This document shows, one piece after another, positions 21,645-31,554 of a stretch of DNA of 40,668 nt. Within the stretch, counting starts at the first letter, position 1; the number at the start of each line of letters is the position of its first letter. The stretch is taken from positions 1-40,668 of the IMG/VR virus record IMGVR_UViG_3300034374_004273; one strand, 5' to 3'. A program made the translations under genes and the position numbers. A model generated the notes under the pieces. It was not told where the DNA came from, did no database searches, and worked only from the letters and a program-made list of their open reading frames with translations. The stretch is from a virus.

Positions 21645-24467
21645 ATGGATCTACTTAATACAGTACAGCCGTCCACTGGGTGGTTTTGCGTATTAGGTTT
21701 AAAAGGAGACGAGCAAAAACAGTTTTTAGTTGAGACACGGGGTGAAGTAGATGAGATAGCTAGAGACCTTGTTGAGAAAAACTGGAATGTGTTTTTTGCA
21801 GTAGCCAAGTTTGCTACAGGAGAGAATAGGAGAAAGGATAACGTACAAGCACTAAAAGCTTTTTGGGTTGATATTGACTGTGGTGAAAACAAAGCTATAG
21901 TTAACGAGACAACTGGTAGACCGAATGGTTATCTAGACCAAGCTGTTGGACGAAAAGCACTGAGTGACTTCTGCGAAGATGTAGGACTGCCTGATCCTAT
22001 AGTAGTAAATTCTGGACGCGGTATACACGCATACTGGCCTTTAACCGAAGAAATAACTAGACAGGAATGGGAACCTGTCGCTAAGAGGTTAAAAGATGTT
22101 TGTGTTACCCGTAACTTTTATGCCGATAGCGCATGCACTACAGACGCGGCAAGGGTTCTTAGAATACCTGGAACTTTTAACTTTAAGGATATTCCACCTA
22201 AAGAAGTAAAGGTAATAAGAGAAGCAGAACCAGTAGACTTCGAGCAGTTTAAAAAGATACTGGGCGTAAAAACGTTTGACCAAGTAGCACCAGAAAGAGA
22301 GTTATCTGAGCTAACTAAATCATTGATGGCTAATAATGCGTTTAGTTTCCACAAGATAATGATTAAAGGTGAAAACGGTTGTCAGCAGTTATTAAGCTGT
22401 TTTAAAGAACGTGCGACTCTTTCGGAGCCTAGATGGTTTAATGCTTTATCTATTGCTAAGTTTTGTGAAGATAAAGATGTAGCTATTCACAAGCTGTCTA
22501 AAGACCACCCCGATTATGATCCTGCTACCACAGAGGAGAAGATCGAGCATATCAAAGGGCCACATGGTTGCGCTGAGTTTGAGAAGCATAACTCTGGTGG
22601 GTGTCAAGGTTGTCCACACAAAGGCGCAATTAAAAGCCCAATACTGCTCGGCAAGGAAATTCTAAGAGCAGAGACAGATGAAGTAACTATTGAATCAGAG
22701 CTTGAAGATGAGCCAGCAGAAGTAGTAAAAATACCTCCATACCCAAGCCCTTATTTCAGGGGTAAAAATGGTGGTGTTTATCGTGAGGTAGTTTCAGACG
22801 ATGGAGAGATATTAGAACCAGTCTTAATATACGAGCACGATTTGTATGTTATGAAACGTATGCACGATAGGGAGTTAGGCGACGTCGTTTTAATGAAAGT
22901 GCATCTACCTAGAGATGGCATAAGAGAATTTGTTGTGCCTAATACTCTTGTACAAGACCCTGAAAAACTTAGGCCAGAGTTATCTAAATATGGAATCCTA
23001 GCGGATACAAAGAAACGATTTGAGCCTATTGGAAACTATGTTCTTAAAAGCTTGAAGGAGCTTCAAACTAAAAAGAAAGCGGAGATTATGCGTAGTCAAT
23101 TTGGTTGGGCTGACCATAACAGCAAGTTTATTATTGGGGATAGAGAGATATCTGCAGATGGGATATATTTTAGCCCCCCGTCTAAAGCTACCAAAGAAAC
23201 AGCCGAGTATATGCAAAAACATGGGACGCTAGAAGGTTGGAAAGAAGTGTTCTCTACATATGGCAGAGAAGGTCTAGAGCCCCATGCGTTCGCTGCGTTG
23301 ACTGCTTTTGGGTCACCACTTTTAAAATTTACAGGTCAAAATGGTGCGGCTATCAACGTAATCCACCCAGACTCAGGGACTGGTAAGTCTACTATCTTAT
23401 ATATGATTAACAGCGTATATGGGCACCCAAAAGAACTATGTGGAAAGTGGAAGGATACTGGTAATTCAGTATTCGCTAAATTGGGTATATGGAACTGTTT
23501 GCCATACACTATTGATGAAATTACCAATATGCCAGCGGCTTTGTTCTCGGATTATATTTACGGTATAACGCAAGGTAAGGGCAAAGACAGATTAACTGCT
23601 AACTCTGAGTTACGTTCGAATATAGCTAGGTGGGCTACTACAGGAGTATTCTCCTCTAACTCTTCAGCGACTGAAAAAATGCAGAAAGTAAAAAACAACC
23701 CCGCTGGTGAGCTTGCTCGTCTCATAGAATACACAGTTGGATATAACAAAGTGGTAAGCCTTGAAGAAGGTAAAGAGCTTTTTGACCGTAAGTTATTTGA
23801 TAACTGGGGGCACGCTGGCGATATTTATATGCAGTATCTTGTAAGTAATTTAGAAGAAGTTAGAGGACGTCTAGTTGGTGTACAAACTAAGATAGACAGA
23901 GAACTAAATCTAACACCTAAAGAACGCTATTGGTCAGCCGTAGTAGCTAGTAATATTACCGGTGGGATGTTTGCAAAACGTTTAGGTCTTATAGACTGGG
24001 ATCTACAACGGATTTATAAATGGGCCGCAGATTTAATTCAAGACCTAAAGCAGAATGTAAAACCTCCTGCTACTAGTGTTACTACAATATTAGGGGACTA
24101 CATGAACCGGCATATACCTAATACTTTGGTAATCAATGATGGAGTTGATTTGAGAACTAACAAACCAGCGCTACCCCAGCATGAACCTACTAGAGAGTTA
24201 TATATTCGTGTTGAACCTGATACGAAGCAGATATACCTAACCGCAAAACACTTTAAAAATGATTGTGTAGAAGGGCAAATACACTATAAAGAAGTCATGA
24301 GCGAACTTAAAAAGAAAGGTATATTGGTGAATTCTTTGAACAAGAGGCTTTCAAAAGGTATGAAGGTTAATACCTTTCCTGTTCATACTTTACAACTAAA
24401 TGCGGCGCATCCAGAACTAGAAGAGTTAATAAAGCATGGAGATAGAGAAGGTCAATTACCAAATTGA
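21645..24467 (+). CDS. Primase-helicase with DUF927-type ATPase
   Basis: 940-aa protein. The N-terminal ~230 residues look like an archaeo-eukaryotic-type primase domain: FWVDIDCGENK (metal-binding D-x-D), VVNSGRGIHAYWPL and AARVLRIPGTFNFKD. A cysteine cluster C309/C320/C323 (CAEFE..., GGCQGCPHKG) follows and may bind zinc. The C-terminal ATPase has Walker A HPDSGTGKST (574-583) and Walker B IDE (D624/E625), as in DUF927 helicase-like domains. It is expected to prime and unwind for PolA. GAGAGCGACGC precedes the ATG. Confidence 0.9.
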   Translation: MDLLNTVQPSTGWFCVLGLKGDEQKQFLVETRGEVDEIARDLVEKNWNVFFAVAKFATGENRRKDNVQALKAFWVDIDCGENKAIVNETTGRPNGYLDQAVGRKALSDFCEDVGLPDPIVVNSGRGIHAYWPLTEEITRQEWEPVAKRLKDVCVTRNFYADSACTTDAARVLRIPGTFNFKDIPPKEVKVIREAEPVDFEQFKKILGVKTFDQVAPERELSELTKSLMANNAFSFHKIMIKGENGCQQLLSCFKERATLSEPRWFNALSIAKFCEDKDVAIHKLSKDHPDYDPATTEEKIEHIKGPHGCAEFEKHNSGGCQGCPHKGAIKSPILLGKEILRAETDEVTIESELEDEPAEVVKIPPYPSPYFRGKNGGVYREVVSDDGEILEPVLIYEHDLYVMKRMHDRELGDVVLMKVHLPRDGIREFVVPNTLVQDPEKLRPELSKYGILADTKKRFEPIGNYVLKSLKELQTKKKAEIMRSQFGWADHNSKFIIGDREISADGIYFSPPSKATKETAEYMQKHGTLEGWKEVFSTYGREGLEPHAFAALTAFGSPLLKFTGQNGAAINVIHPDSGTGKSTILYMINSVYGHPKELCGKWKDTGNSVFAKLGIWNCLPYTIDEITNMPAALFSDYIYGITQGKGKDRLTANSELRSNIARWATTGVFSSNSSATEKMQKVKNNPAGELARLIEYTVGYNKVVSLEEGKELFDRKLFDNWGHAGDIYMQYLVSNLEEVRGRLVGVQTKIDRELNLTPKERYWSAVVASNITGGMFAKRLGLIDWDLQRIYKWAADLIQDLKQNVKPPATSVTTILGDYMNRHIPNTLVINDGVDLRTNKPALPQHEPTRELYIRVEPDTKQIYLTAKHFKNDCVEGQIHYKEVMSELKKKGILVNSLNKRLSKGMKVNTFPVHTLQLNAAHPELEELIKHGDREGQLPN

Positions 24468-24630
24468 TTGGACTAAGTTTAAGAGAGGAACATCCTTTTT
24501 TATACCATGTTTAGATCCAGTGCGAGCCAAACAGCGTATACTAAAGACTACTAAACGCTTGAAATATAAGGTTTTATTTAAGGTAGTAATAGAGGAAGGC
24601 GTAAAGGGTTTACGTATATGGAAATTGTAG
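24436..24630 (+). CDS. Small basic hypothetical protein
   Basis: 64-aa Lys-rich protein (starts MEIEKVNYQIDWTKFKRGTS) with the conserved-looking FFIPCLDP and a basic helix. It overlaps the primase-helicase by 32 bases and is the last gene of the rightward block, before the terminator at 24722. The function is unknown; proteins with this shape (about 60 aa, TKFKRGTSFFIPC) recur at operon ends in phages. Confidence 0.55.
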   Translation: MEIEKVNYQIDWTKFKRGTSFFIPCLDPVRAKQRILKTTKRLKYKVLFKVVIEEGVKGLRIWKL

Positions 24631-24643
24631 GTAAAATAGGGTC

Positions 24644-24676
24644 AGGCTAAAAACTCCTCCTTTCTCGTTTTAGCCT
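24644..24676. other. Perfect 9-bp inverted repeat in convergent junction
   Basis: AGGCTAAAA (24644-24652) and TTTTAGCCT (24668-24676) enclose a 15-base pyrimidine-rich loop. A smaller hairpin, AACAC / GTGTT, follows at 24701-24716. Neither is part of a gene. Confidence 0.5.
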
Positions 24677-24721
24677 TGGGTCACGAAGAGTCGCTCCTTC
24701 AACACCCCCTTGTGTTAGTGG

Positions 24722-24752
24722 CCCCCAGTGTAACAACTGGGGGTTTCTTTTT
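24722..24752 (+). terminator. Intrinsic terminator of the rightward block
   Basis: Stem CCCCCAGT / ACTGGGGG (24722-24729, 24736-24743), six-base loop, then TTTCTTTTT. It lies 91 bases after the last plus-strand gene and just before the 3' end of the leftward late block. It stops early/middle transcription from reading antisense into the late genes. Confidence 0.9.
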
Positions 24753-27700
24753 ACTCCTCTGGATAAACTCTACTCTTAAGGACTAAGGGTAGGATTGCAT
24801 TCATTGAGTTAGGGCTAAGTATCAAACCATCTCCAGCAGACATCCTGCTCTTTGCTCTACCGGTTGCAGACTTATAAAGTGCCTCTCCAGTTATGGCGTA
24901 CTGTCCGTTGCGTACGTTGAATATACCTATTTCTTTCCATACTTCTTCTAAGTTTTCAACGCTCTCGTCAGTCATAGACCTGTTGTATTGCTGTATAGCT
25001 TTATCGTATTTGTCGTAGAGAGCGGATCTTTCATTCAATATGGATTTCTCAAGCTCTTTAGCTAGTACATTTTTCTCCCTAACTTCCGCTACTTCTGTGC
25101 TGCTAAATCCAGCTGCTGTACCTATTAACTTACCAGTGTGATACCACTCAGCACTTCTAATCGGAACACCTTTGTTTGTTATCTCACCTTGTTCAGCCAA
25201 CCTGGATGCTTTTATAAATCCACGTATTGCGGCAGGGGTAAGCTTTTCGAACCCACGTTTATATTCTCCGTTAGCCAAATCTTCAACTATAGCTGTCTTA
25301 AAGTCTTTTACTAAGCTACCAGCAGGGCCAAAAGCGGCATTCACTACATTAACCCATAGGCTGTCTATATCTTCATTTGCCAAACTACGGGTGTAGAAAA
25401 GACCATCTAGGCTAGTTGAAGAACCAATGTTTTGGTCTGTAATCGCTGATATAGGGCCAAGTTTAACTGCTCGTTGTAGTGTAAGAGCTTGCTCATCAGT
25501 TAACCCAAAAGCTTTAGCAATACTGCTATCTGGGCCGAAGTAAGTTGGAAGGAACCACTCTCTAAACCACAAATCTAAATTACGTTTGCCTAGAGGGTTA
25601 CCGTCGTCATCCATGTCATACCATAAGGCTTCCTCATCCTCGTCATCTGGTCTGAACATATCCCTCACTGCTTCAGCTAACCCCATCATTACACTGTAAT
25701 GGAACAAACCTGTAGTTCCAGCAAACATAAATGACATACCCATCACACCAAAGAATTTAATAGCTGCTTCTCTCTTCTGTGTCTTGTTTAGCAGGGGTAT
25801 CATCCCAAAGAAGTTTTTATACATGAACAACGTCATGTTTATTGGGAAGGTCATAAACTGTGCAGGCAACCTTACAAATGCAGTAATACCTCTACCCTTC
25901 ATTAACTCTGGTTTATTGAAATTACCATAATCAAACAGAGATTCGTAAGTAACATCAACTGCGTTCATAGCCGCTGTTCTTGCGGCAGCTCTAGGAGATA
26001 CTATTTTCTTGTCTTTTGCGAGTAGCTCATTAACAGCATCTTCTTCTGTATATCTACCAGTATCAGCTAAGAATTTATTTTCAGTCATCAAGTTTTGTAT
26101 AGCTTGAGTCTGAGATCTATAAGGTGCATACAAAGCCTCGACTGCCTGTGCGCGGGTCATATTTGGATTAGCATTTCTTATCTTGCTAATCTGCGCTTCA
26201 TATCCAGTCATTTGTTTTTTCATTTCCAAGTCTAAAGCGGCGCTAAACATCAACTGTCTACTTGTTCTCTCCATATGATGGAACGCACCAGATAGGAAAT
26301 TAGCCACAGTGCGAGTAACAAATGCTGTCGTATTATGGTATTCTCGACTTGGAACTCTTGTTCTTTGTGAAACTTCAGTAGCAAAAGTATCGTTAATAAC
26401 CCCAGATTCTTCTGCTATGTCTATAGCATCGTTATACCAACCCCTATAATCTTCAGGGATATCTTCTAGTACATGCTTTGTTCTTTTTAGGTCTGGCTTT
26501 TCAAACGTCATTGCTAGCTGACCATCAGCTCTAACTTTTCTAGTAGCAAGTTTATTGGAGAGGTTTAGATATTTAGTAGCCGTAGCCACAGCCTCAATAG
26601 TTCCATATCTTGCTGCAAGAACCGGTAATCCAACTAAAGGTAACTGAGTCAACTGAACCATAGCTGATTTAGCCGAAGTTAAGTAATAGAAGAACGCGGC
26701 TTGGTTTCCATACCGTATAGCTCTTTCTAAGCCTTCATACCTTTCACCTATTGGATCACCACTTGTTTCAGCTAAGGCCCTTGATACCATACGATCTACA
26801 TATGCTCTTGCCTTTAGTAAGTTAGTTCCACCTCTACCTTCTAGCTCAGCATATGCAGAAGCAATAGATGCGTTAACTCGGTTAGAGTATTTCATTTTAG
26901 ACAACTGGTTTGTAGCTTGGTGGTTGCTTACCAAGAACGCTCTAAAAGCATCTCCAGAAAAACCAGCGGTGCCTTTTCTTTTAACAAATCTTCTGCGCAT
27001 ACTTTGTTCTGGCAGAGTCTGTATATATAGCTGATATATTTCATTCTTAAGGTTATTTACACTAGTTCCGCTTAGTACTTTTTGTCCCGTTGCTGGGTCG
27101 ACAACTAAATTACTGTCTATCTCAGAGAATATCTTCTTCATTAATTTAGAAGAAGCATCCACATTTTTAGGGTCTAATCCGGCTAATTCATTTCTAAGCT
27201 GAACGCTATCCCCAATATCTGTTATTTCTTGTTGTATTTCAGAAAGTGGCCTTGGGTCGTTTGTGTTTTCTTTGTACTCTTCAGCTAGTTGTCTAGCTTT
27301 TAAATTACGCGCGGTAGCACTCTCAAACATATAAAATGCTCTGTCTGCGCCCTTACCAAACCCAACATAATGATTACCAAAACGCATTAACGGAAAGTAA
27401 ATGTTTCCTCGTTTAGCAATTTCATCTAAAACTTCTACTTGAATAGTGGCAAGTATGTTGCTCTTTGCTGTCTCGGATATACTATTATTATCTTTAACGC
27501 GCTTTATAAGGGCGTCATAGTATTCTTGGAAATTCTTCTGATACCGGTTTTTAGCCATTTCATATATTATTTTGGCTTGACCATTAGTATCCTTATTTAA
27601 CTGCTCCCACCCACTGTACTGATACGTTATATTTCCTTTAGTATCTTTATTCACAAACCCTTTATAAAAAATTTGCAGTGCTTCGGTTCTTTTCTTTGCT

Positions 27701-30700
27701 TCACCCTTTGCAGCTGCTTGTTGCCTTACACTTAACGCTGGGTCTTGTGCTCTAGCTTGGGCATCTTTTATAACGGAGTCATTCTTTACTGCTTCTTCAA
27801 AAGTATTATGTTTTGTACCATCTATATCGTATAAAGTAGATAGGTGCATCGAGTCAGATAAGTTTCTATTAGCTATCCCACCAAACTTGCGAACAAACTT
27901 ACTCCACAAATCAGCTTCTTCAGCTAGCGTTTTTGTTCTCTTCATCCTCTCAGCAGTTACTGCCCTAACCATTTCTCTAATTCTTTTAGGGGCGTTCAAC
28001 CCGTAGAACTTATTGGCTAAGTCTATAATCTTGTCACTAGGTAAGGTATAAAGAATAGCTTTAAGCGATCCAACTGATATGGAGTCTTTAAACGCGTCTA
28101 AAAATTTTACCGATGACGCTACGTCTCTAGTCCTAAATAAGTCTTTGACTGCTTCCGCGAAAGAATTAAAAGTCTGAGAAGCCATAACTTTCTTCTTAGC
28201 TCTAGCTGCTGTCTTACTTTCTTTATTTGCATAGGCAACTATATTAGCTGGGGGAGACGTGCCAAAGACTTTAGGATCTAGTATACGGTCAGTAACCAGC
28301 ACTAAGTCTTCAAAAGCCGTACTTATGTCCCCTTCAAACCCGAATAGTTTCTGTACAGCTTTAATAAACTGGCTGAGTTTTCCACGTTTAGTGTTCTGTG
28401 CAGGAATTTTCTGCAGGATATTCTGCATTTCAGGCTGGCTAAGGCCATAGCTCACAAAGTCTTTTGTATCTGCAAAAGCACCCAGGTCTTTTAGTGCTAG
28501 CTCTTCGTCAGTAGCCACACCGTTTTGTTGTCTCTGGTCAATATAGTTCTCGACCTGACCTCTAAGATCTTCTAGCTGGTTCAACGCTTTCTGTTGTTTT
28601 AGCGGTGTCTTTGTAGGATCTTGAGCATGGTTATCTATTATTCTAGCAGTTGCAGCATGAATAGCTTCGTGTAAGAAAGTAACGTTATTGGTGCCCGCTT
28701 TAGGGCCAGTTCTAGCTAGGTTAATATTCCTAGTACCATCTTCGTTCTCTATATATACGCCAGCACTATCATTCATTTTTTCCGGGTCAGCAAGTCTAAC
28801 TTCGACTCTCTCCAAAAACGGCTTTAATCTATTTGCTAGTAACCGCTCGAATGGCGTTCCAGTTTTCTTGATTCTTTCGATAACATTATCAGCAGGGAAA
28901 AAGTCTCTACCAATTTCCGCATTGTTTCTATCCAGCTCTTCAAATGCAGGATTAACAGTAGGTTGTTGTAGCTGTGGGCCAGTAGGAGTAGTAACTTGTT
29001 TAGGTTGTTTTCCTCTTGGCTTTAGATTCTGTCTAGCCTGTGCAATCCGTTCGGCGGCTGCATCAAATGAGCTCGCACTTGCAGGTATTTCTTCATTTGT
29101 TCTGTTATATACCGCTGTAAAATCACCGTTAAGAACTGTGTTTACAAAAGCATCTATATCTTCATTATCTAGAGCTTCTAAAGCACTTCTTTCTTCAGCT
29201 GTTTGTTCGCCAGTGGTGTCTTGTGTATACTCAGTTTCGTATATATCAGCGTCTGTATACCCGTAGCTTTCAGGGCGTTCTGGATCTTCCTTTATTTTTG
29301 CTATAACTTCCTGTTCAGCCCTGTTTACAATCTCATCAAAAGCTAAAGGCTCGCCTTGAAAATCAGGAGAATCTTGTTCGGACTTTATATCTCTAGCCCT
29401 TTTAACTATTTGGCTCGTTACATTTGAAGTATATGTCTCCCCTGCAGCATCAGGGTCTCTAAAGTTAGTAGCTGTTTCTGCTAGCTGCCTATTAAACTTC
29501 TTGTCTCTTAAAATTCTTTCTTGGCGCTCTATTGCATTAAGCCCATCATATGGGTCTACTTCAGGCTTTTCACCTTTTTTTCTTCGTTTTTTGGTTATTG
29601 TTTCTGTTGGATTTTTTTCTGGGTCTACTTGATCTATTTGGTCTTGAGACGCAGTAAGATTAGGAGCAGTTTCTACCTGTGCGGCTTCTACCTGTGTAGT
29701 TTCTACCTGTGCAGCTTCTACTTTTCTACCTTTTTTACCTTTAGGTTTTACCGGCTCTTCAGTTACTGTTTCAGTTTCAGTTACTGTTTCTGTTGGTTTT
29801 GGGGCTAATACAGTTCTTTTGCCTTGTTTATCTAGGCCTGTTACCAACCCAAAGCTTTCCATTTGGTCTAGAGCCGCTACTACATCAGCGGAATTACCAA
29901 TTTGTAAGTCTCTTTGTATTCTAGAAGGAGAAGTATCACCAGTGGCTAACACATGATCTACTATGCGTTGGTACGCTGCATCTTGTTCTTCTGTAGATAG
30001 TTCTGTAACAGATGGCCCTTCTTCTGTTGTTGTAACATCTTCCGTAGCCGTTTGTCCTTCTATTACTGGGGTAGGTGTATCAATTTTAGACTCTGTTGCT
30101 CTAGCTCTTTCTTCACGCCTTTCTTGGTCTAATCTTGTTCCAGCAATTTGAATAGCTTCAATATCATCTATAGGTTTACCAGCAGCTACGGCGTTATCTT
30201 TCGCTTCGTTTGCATACTGCTCTAATTTTGCAGCAAGATCAGCGGCTTCTTCTTCAGATACATTATTAGCTTCTTCCGCTATTTTGATTGCTTCTTCAAT
30301 ATTTGCTTTAGCTCTGTTAGCAGCTTTTTGTTTTACTCCAGCAACACCTACGTTGATACCTTGTGCTGTTAAAGAACCTAACGACTCGGAGATTGCTGAA
30401 TCTACAACTGCCTTAATGTTGTCGCCAGTAAACACATCCCCAGTCTGCTCTCCTACCGCGAACTGTCCCGCAATATCTATAACTTCTTGGCCTGCACCAG
30501 TAAGAGCCTCTTCGAGCATTACTTTTGGTGTCTCTCTGGCTACACCTTTCATAGCTTCCAGAGCAGTTTTTTCTACTACTTCAGACTCTTTTAGTATTTG
30601 TTCCCCTGCTTCGCCAGCAAGTTTCTTTTTAAATAAACCACTAATTACTCTTGTAGGACCAAAAGCATCGAGCGCACCTTGACCTAAAGCCACTAAAGCA

Positions 30701-31545
30701 GAGGTACTTCCAGTTTTAGCTAAGTACTCTATAACTGCATCAGCACGTTCATTTTCATCCGGTATATTTTTAGTAAGTTCTATTGCATACTCCAAACGTT
30801 GTGAATATTGTTCGGGTAATGCTTGCGCTGTTGATGCACTAACTGCACCGGCAACTGCACCGGGAGGGCCAAAAGTTAAACCACCGACTACTGAAGCACC
30901 TACAACTGGCAAGTACTGTGCACCTGCTGATCCTAAAATATAACCTAAATAATCTCTAAAATCGGCAAGGCTACGGATATCCGTAGGGTTTACTACACGA
31001 GGAGCTAATTCTTCTTCTTTTGCGGCACGTGCTTCAGCGTCTTGTGCTCTTGCATCGCTTACAGATTCTTGGAAATCTTTTAAGTTTTCCTGTATCCGGC
31101 TTTCTATACGTTGTTTTTGTTTTGCTCTATCTTCTGCGGACGCTTGTGTATAGTAATTTATTTGTCCTGAATATTTTAATTTTGTTTCTTCGTCTATGGG
31201 TTGACCGGCGTCTATCTTAGCAAAAACATCTTGTATTTCTCGGTCATTTCTAACAGCAGTTGCATTGTATTGCGCAGAATAGAGCGATGGGTAAGTGCCC
31301 ATTCTTTTGAGCGTACCCTTAAGACCTGTTTCATATAGATTTGCAAAGAATCCACTAGCTTCTTCTTGTTGGGTTTGTTCCCCAAACATAGAAGATTTTT
31401 GCTCTTCTTGTCGATCTTCCTGACCTAAATCAGTAAAAGCGGTGGGGTAATCTCTTTCGATTAGTGCTCGTATTTCTTCTTTAGTAGCATCAGCTCGAAA
31501 TAGCCCTATTTTCCCGTCAGGAAGTCTTATTTTTCTAGGTTCCAC
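24751..31545 (-). CDS. Giant internal virion (ejection) protein, gp16-like, with metallopeptidase motif
   Basis: 2264-aa protein, last of the late block. The start is GTG (31543-31545) with AAGGA before it. The N-terminus EPRKIRLPDGKIGLFRADAT, then EEIRALIERDYPT, is typical of phage ejection proteins. It contains Ala-rich and Gln/Glu/Thr-rich low-complexity regions (about 400-640), an HExxH motif HEAIH at 959-963 followed by DFVSYGLS, and long helical stretches with PF-type hydrophobic segments (about 1910-1950) that could insert in membrane. In T7-like phages gp16 enters the host envelope and cuts peptidoglycan; here a metallopeptidase-like domain may replace the transglycosylase. No transglycosylase signature was seen. 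Confidence 0.85.
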   Translation of the reverse strand: MEPRKIRLPDGKIGLFRADATKEEIRALIERDYPTAFTDLGQEDRQEEQKSSMFGEQTQQEEASGFFANLYETGLKGTLKRMGTYPSLYSAQYNATAVRNDREIQDVFAKIDAGQPIDEETKLKYSGQINYYTQASAEDRAKQKQRIESRIQENLKDFQESVSDARAQDAEARAAKEEELAPRVVNPTDIRSLADFRDYLGYILGSAGAQYLPVVGASVVGGLTFGPPGAVAGAVSASTAQALPEQYSQRLEYAIELTKNIPDENERADAVIEYLAKTGSTSALVALGQGALDAFGPTRVISGLFKKKLAGEAGEQILKESEVVEKTALEAMKGVARETPKVMLEEALTGAGQEVIDIAGQFAVGEQTGDVFTGDNIKAVVDSAISESLGSLTAQGINVGVAGVKQKAANRAKANIEEAIKIAEEANNVSEEEAADLAAKLEQYANEAKDNAVAAGKPIDDIEAIQIAGTRLDQERREERARATESKIDTPTPVIEGQTATEDVTTTEEGPSVTELSTEEQDAAYQRIVDHVLATGDTSPSRIQRDLQIGNSADVVAALDQMESFGLVTGLDKQGKRTVLAPKPTETVTETETVTEEPVKPKGKKGRKVEAAQVETTQVEAAQVETAPNLTASQDQIDQVDPEKNPTETITKKRRKKGEKPEVDPYDGLNAIERQERILRDKKFNRQLAETATNFRDPDAAGETYTSNVTSQIVKRARDIKSEQDSPDFQGEPLAFDEIVNRAEQEVIAKIKEDPERPESYGYTDADIYETEYTQDTTGEQTAEERSALEALDNEDIDAFVNTVLNGDFTAVYNRTNEEIPASASSFDAAAERIAQARQNLKPRGKQPKQVTTPTGPQLQQPTVNPAFEELDRNNAEIGRDFFPADNVIERIKKTGTPFERLLANRLKPFLERVEVRLADPEKMNDSAGVYIENEDGTRNINLARTGPKAGTNNVTFLHEAIHAATARIIDNHAQDPTKTPLKQQKALNQLEDLRGQVENYIDQRQQNGVATDEELALKDLGAFADTKDFVSYGLSQPEMQNILQKIPAQNTKRGKLSQFIKAVQKLFGFEGDISTAFEDLVLVTDRILDPKVFGTSPPANIVAYANKESKTAARAKKKVMASQTFNSFAEAVKDLFRTRDVASSVKFLDAFKDSISVGSLKAILYTLPSDKIIDLANKFYGLNAPKRIREMVRAVTAERMKRTKTLAEEADLWSKFVRKFGGIANRNLSDSMHLSTLYDIDGTKHNTFEEAVKNDSVIKDAQARAQDPALSVRQQAAAKGEAKKRTEALQIFYKGFVNKDTKGNITYQYSGWEQLNKDTNGQAKIIYEMAKNRYQKNFQEYYDALIKRVKDNNSISETAKSNILATIQVEVLDEIAKRGNIYFPLMRFGNHYVGFGKGADRAFYMFESATARNLKARQLAEEYKENTNDPRPLSEIQQEITDIGDSVQLRNELAGLDPKNVDASSKLMKKIFSEIDSNLVVDPATGQKVLSGTSVNNLKNEIYQLYIQTLPEQSMRRRFVKRKGTAGFSGDAFRAFLVSNHQATNQLSKMKYSNRVNASIASAYAELEGRGGTNLLKARAYVDRMVSRALAETSGDPIGERYEGLERAIRYGNQAAFFYYLTSAKSAMVQLTQLPLVGLPVLAARYGTIEAVATATKYLNLSNKLATRKVRADGQLAMTFEKPDLKRTKHVLEDIPEDYRGWYNDAIDIAEESGVINDTFATEVSQRTRVPSREYHNTTAFVTRTVANFLSGAFHHMERTSRQLMFSAALDLEMKKQMTGYEAQISKIRNANPNMTRAQAVEALYAPYRSQTQAIQNLMTENKFLADTGRYTEEDAVNELLAKDKKIVSPRAAARTAAMNAVDVTYESLFDYGNFNKPELMKGRGITAFVRLPAQFMTFPINMTLFMYKNFFGMIPLLNKTQKREAAIKFFGVMGMSFMFAGTTGLFHYSVMMGLAEAVRDMFRPDDEDEEALWYDMDDDGNPLGKRNLDLWFREWFLPTYFGPDSSIAKAFGLTDEQALTLQRAVKLGPISAITDQNIGSSTSLDGLFYTRSLANEDIDSLWVNVVNAAFGPAGSLVKDFKTAIVEDLANGEYKRGFEKLTPAAIRGFIKASRLAEQGEITNKGVPIRSAEWYHTGKLIGTAAGFSSTEVAEVREKNVLAKELEKSILNERSALYDKYDKAIQQYNRSMTDESVENLEEVWKEIGIFNVRNGQYAITGEALYKSATGRAKSRMSAGDGLILSPNSMNAILPLVLKSRVYPEE
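29671..29718 (-). repeat. 15-bp tandem repeats inside the giant gene
   Basis: Three copies of a 15-base unit (plus strand TTCTACCTGTG plus four variable bases) and a partial fourth encode EAAQVETTQVEAAQVE in a Thr/Glu/Val-rich linker. This is probably a slippage-prone, disordered spacer. Confidence 0.75.
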
Positions 31546-31554
31546 CGGCTTTCC

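Noticed and set aside
28688-29266. 192-aa plus-strand open frame inside the giant gene
   Set aside because: It is the complement of a real coding region, Ser/Leu-rich, with no ribosome site.
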